Source: JBBRNH01 sp038247465 (GTDB lineage: Bacteria; Bacteroidota; Bacteroidia; Cytophagales; Spirosomataceae). Taken from it: a stretch of DNA of 6,683 bases. The DNA lies in NCBI GenBank assembly GCA_038247465.1, contig JBBRUV010000279.1:1-6683 (forward strand). Direction: 5' to 3'. How positions within the stretch are numbered: position 1 is the first letter of the stretch; each line of letters starts with the position of its first letter. Both the position numbers and the translations under genes were made by a program. This document shows, piece by piece, positions 4,651 through 6,683 of this stretch. The notes under the pieces were generated by a model. The model did not search any database. It saw nothing but the letters and a program-made list of their open reading frames with translations, and was not told the DNA's origin.

Positions 4651-5952
4651 ATGAGCATCATCAGTGAAAATATCAAGTACCTGCGAAAATTAAACGGCCT
4701 GACGCAGGATCAGTTTGCCCGCCGAATCGGGATAAAACGGTCGTTAGTGGGTGCCTACGAAGAAGCCCGCGCCAACCCCAATCCCAACAACATGATTGCG
4801 ATGGCCAAGGCGTTTAACATCACCGTTGACAACCTGACCCGCAATAATCTCCGCAAACTCCGCGAAACGCCCAACTTAGCCTTTGAGCGGGGCAGTGCCG
4901 GGCTGTCCCCTACTCCACCGGCCCGCCCGCAGCACACCCACGCTCACGACGACCCGTTTGCCGAACCCGGCGATGACGACTTACTGTTTGGGTCTCCGGC
5001 AACTGCCCATGCCCCTGACCTGACCAATGTACCGAAACCGTTGGCATCCGTTTTAGAAAAATATTACAACTGGCCCAATGAGGCCCCAAACGCCGTGCCA
5101 CCCCCCCCTGGGCCAGCGGCAGGGCCAGCCGGAGCGCGGACAGGCGGAGCGACGCATTCAGGAGCAAGTCAACCCGGTGAACAGCCCGTGTCGCGCAGTT
5201 TTTTAGAGTTGGATGCGCCCATCCCGGCTCCGCAAAAACCAGCTCCGGTGGTTCGGGAAACACCCCCGCCCCGGCCAGCCGCGCCCGTTATCACCGAGCC
5301 AGTCGTGCCAATTCGGGAAGAAACAACCCGCCACTCTATACCCTCACCGCTACCAGAAAGTCGCGTTTCTGCCGGATCAGCCCCGGTTAACACCGTTAAT
5401 CAGCCCGGTTCGGCACCGCCTGCTTTCAATAATCAGTATGACCTGCCAGCCCCGGCCCCGGCTACCCTCTCGCCCGATCAGCCGGGGGTGGTGCCGCTGC
5501 TGATGCAGTATCAGTTTGCCGAATACAGCCAGCGACACCGCCAGCCCGACTACATGGCCCAACTGCCCACGCTGCGCCTGCCGACGCTGCCCGTTGGTCA
5601 TTTCCGGGCGTTCGAGGCCGACAGCGACTTTCCCTTTCCGGGGGCGTTGCTGGTTGGGCAATTCGTCAAAAATTGGTACGACATCGCCGACGGCCGACTG
5701 TTTGTGCTGCTCGTGCATCAGCAGGGGGTTGTCTGTCGCCGGGTATTTAATCAGGTAAAAGTGAAAGGAACGTTGCTACTCACAACCGACAAGCCCAACC
5801 TGCCCAGCCGCGAAGTTCCACTCAAAGACGTGCTGGAGGTCTGGGAAATCAAGGCGTTTTTCAGCCAGCAACTCCCCGAAGCAGCCCCCAACCTCGACCG
5901 GATGCGGCAGTTGGTGGAGGAGCTGCGGTTTGAAGTAGAACGGTATCAATAA
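4651..5952 (+). CDS. XRE-family HTH regulator with proline-rich linker and S24/LexA-like C-terminal domain
   Basis: This 433-aa protein has three parts. Residues 4-65 are a Cro/C1-type helix-turn-helix: ISENIKYLRKLNGLTQDQFA, then RIGIKRSLVGAYEEARANPN, then ALxF-like AKAFNITVDNL. Residues 80-280 are low-complexity, rich in Pro, Ala and Gly, and probably disordered. Residues 285-405 resemble the S24/LexA fold: FEADSDFPFPGALLVGQF (321-338) aligns with the consensus GDSMxP...G, keeping Ser325, followed by the strand pairs NWYDIADGRLFVLLV, GVVCRRVF and LLTTDKPN. The catalytic lysine expected near VKR appears as CRR (362-364), so self-cleavage is doubtful and the domain may serve in dimerisation or sensing. 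The tail LDRMRQLVEELRFEVERYQ is probably an amphipathic helix. It is divergent from the aldehyde dehydrogenase gene, which may be a target. HTH confidence is high; the S24 call is moderate. Confidence 0.85.
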   Translation: MSIISENIKYLRKLNGLTQDQFARRIGIKRSLVGAYEEARANPNPNNMIAMAKAFNITVDNLTRNNLRKLRETPNLAFERGSAGLSPTPPARPQHTHAHDDPFAEPGDDDLLFGSPATAHAPDLTNVPKPLASVLEKYYNWPNEAPNAVPPPPGPAAGPAGARTGGATHSGASQPGEQPVSRSFLELDAPIPAPQKPAPVVRETPPPRPAAPVITEPVVPIREETTRHSIPSPLPESRVSAGSAPVNTVNQPGSAPPAFNNQYDLPAPAPATLSPDQPGVVPLLMQYQFAEYSQRHRQPDYMAQLPTLRLPTLPVGHFRAFEADSDFPFPGALLVGQFVKNWYDIADGRLFVLLVHQQGVVCRRVFNQVKVKGTLLLTTDKPNLPSREVPLKDVLEVWEIKAFFSQQLPEAAPNLDRMRQLVEELRFEVERYQ

Positions 5953-5963
5953 TTGGTGGCTGG

Positions 5964-6027
5964 TGGCTCAGGATTGGTGGTTGGCTACCGCTTCAGCACG
6001 CTTGCGCCAGCCACCAATCCCCAGCCA
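5964..6027. repeat. Long inverted repeat (22-nt arms, 20-nt loop) between regulator and peptidase genes
   Basis: Arms 5964-5985 and 6006-6027 are complementary at 19 of 22 positions around the loop 5986-6005. The left arm also contains a direct repeat: ATTGGTGGCTGG at 5952-5963 and ATTGGTGGTTGG at 5973-5984, period 21, so the right arm can pair with either copy. The repeat begins at the last base of the regulator stop codon and ends 17 nt before the peptidase start. It could be a terminator for the regulator gene, but an A-tract rather than a T-tract follows on the + strand. A dispersed GGTGGCTGG-type palindrome is equally possible. Confidence 0.6.
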
Positions 6028-6044
6028 CTGATCACAAAAAAAAT

Positions 6045-6683
6045 ATGACTTCCCGGCGTTCTTTCCTGAAAACCACCATTGCAGCCCCGCTTGTGGGGTC
6101 GGCCCTACTGCCCGCAATGGCTTTGGCTCCCCTGAAACCACCCCGGCTCAAACCCGGCCATACCATCGGGCTGTGCTGTCCGGCGGCTCCGGCATACAGC
6201 CGCGAGCAGGTGCAGATCACGCAGGAATCACTGGCGGCATTGGGGTTCAAAACCAAGCTCTCGGCCCATTTCTACGACCGCTACGGCTACCTCGGCGGGC
6301 GCGATGCCGACCGGGCCGCCGACCTCAACGCCCACTTTGCCGACCCCGCCGTGAACGCAATCATGGCCATGCACGGCGGCTGGGGCTGCGCCCGGATTCT
6401 GCCCCTGCTCGACTATGACTTGATCCGACGCAATCCGAAAATCCTGCTTGGGTATAGCGACATCACGGCGTTGTTACTGGGAATCAACGCCAAAACCGGC
6501 CTTGTTACCATGCACGGGCCCGAAGGAGCCGCCACCTGGAACGAGTTTACCGTTGACTGGCTACGCCGGGTGACGATGGCGGGCGAGGCCGTCACCTTCA
6601 CGAACCCTACCGATAAAGGCAAGTTGCTGGCCCAAACCGATGACCGTATCAGTACCCTGCGGCCCGTATCAGGGCTCTGCTGG
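6045..6683 (+). CDS. S66 family LD-carboxypeptidase-like peptidase, Tat-type signal (3' end outside window)
   Basis: The frame is open from ATG 6045 to the window edge, giving 213 codons of a protein usually about 300-350 aa. S66 enzymes (LdcA/MccF type) are serine peptidases that trim the terminal D-amino acid from murein tetrapeptides or act on related peptides. Visible features are RLKPGHTIGLCCPAAP (34-49, the usual KPGDxIGxxxPS start), AMHGGWGCARILPLLDY (108-124, like the family RGGYG-x-RLLPLLDY), LLGYSDITALLLGI (134-147) with nucleophile Ser138 in GYSD, and MHGPE (156-160). The catalytic Glu and His lie in the missing C-terminal part. The N-terminus MTSRRSFLK plus a hydrophobic stretch (11-28) resembles a twin-arginine signal, so export to the periplasm is likely. 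The start is A-rich (CACAAAAAAAATATG) with no Shine-Dalgarno sequence. GC-rich codon use matches the chromosomal neighbours. Confidence 0.9.
   Translation, partial: MTSRRSFLKTTIAAPLVGSALLPAMALAPLKPPRLKPGHTIGLCCPAAPAYSREQVQITQESLAALGFKTKLSAHFYDRYGYLGGRDADRAADLNAHFADPAVNAIMAMHGGWGCARILPLLDYDLIRRNPKILLGYSDITALLLGINAKTGLVTMHGPEGAATWNEFTVDWLRRVTMAGEAVTFTNPTDKGKLLAQTDDRISTLRPVSGLCW

Noticed and set aside
4910..5758. Several overlapping frames on both strands within the regulator linker and C-terminal region
   Set aside because: They are shadows of GC-rich, proline-rich coding sequence; the HTH frame has a consistent domain layout from start to stop.
1..6683. CRISPR arrays, tRNA or rRNA genes, IS transposase genes with terminal inverted repeats
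   Set aside because: I looked for evenly spaced exact repeats, cloverleaf-like segments and DDE or HUH transposase motifs and found none.

Overview
The window looks like Bacteroidota chromosome, probably order Cytophagales (Spirosoma or a relative). This is inferred from protein style, GC-rich housekeeping genes, A-rich ATG contexts without Shine-Dalgarno sequences, and a TAnnTTTG-type -7 box. The genus is a guess. The composition has two parts. Roughly 1-2840 is AT-rich and accessory; roughly 2890-6683 is GC-rich and chromosomal.

The left, accessory part (1-3060) reads like two consecutive cassettes of an integron-like array, all on the + strand. First is an Rpn/PD-(D/E)XK nuclease gene (30-917), followed by a 61-nt hairpin (965-1025) with GCCCAAC at its 5' end and GTTGGGT at its 3' end. 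These match the R'' (RYYYAAC) and R' (GTTRRRY) boxes of integron attC sites. Next is a type II restriction-modification operon: a beta-class TSPPY DNA methyltransferase (1317-2243) and, 9 nt later, a BstYI/BglII-family restriction endonuclease (2253-2831). A second, related hairpin (2973-3049, 77 nt) has the same boxes, the same orientation and a conserved loop. If both hairpins are attC sites, the R-M operon sits in a cassette of about 2.0 kb (1020-3043). The gene-free stretches also hold diverged copies of a GGCTGACA...GCGTTRG motif. No integrase gene is in the window, so at most this would be a cassette cluster or the distal end of an array.

The right, chromosomal part starts just after the second hairpin. 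A class-3-like aldehyde dehydrogenase (4510-3077, minus strand) is divergent from a 433-aa XRE-type regulator (4651-5952). The regulator has an HTH head, a long proline-rich linker and an S24/LexA-like tail that seems to lack the catalytic lysine. Their 140-nt intergenic region has an AT-rich palindrome next to the regulator start and a repeated half-site, which are candidate operators. A long inverted repeat (5964-6027) separates the regulator from the 5' part of an S66 LD-carypeptidase-type gene (LD-carboxypeptidase, 6045 to beyond the end) with a Tat-like N-terminus.

The most noteworthy observation is a BstYI-type R-M system between attC-like sites in a Bacteroidota-like genome. In a scan by eye, the window contains no RGATCY site, which is the sequence a BstYI-type enzyme would be expected to cut.
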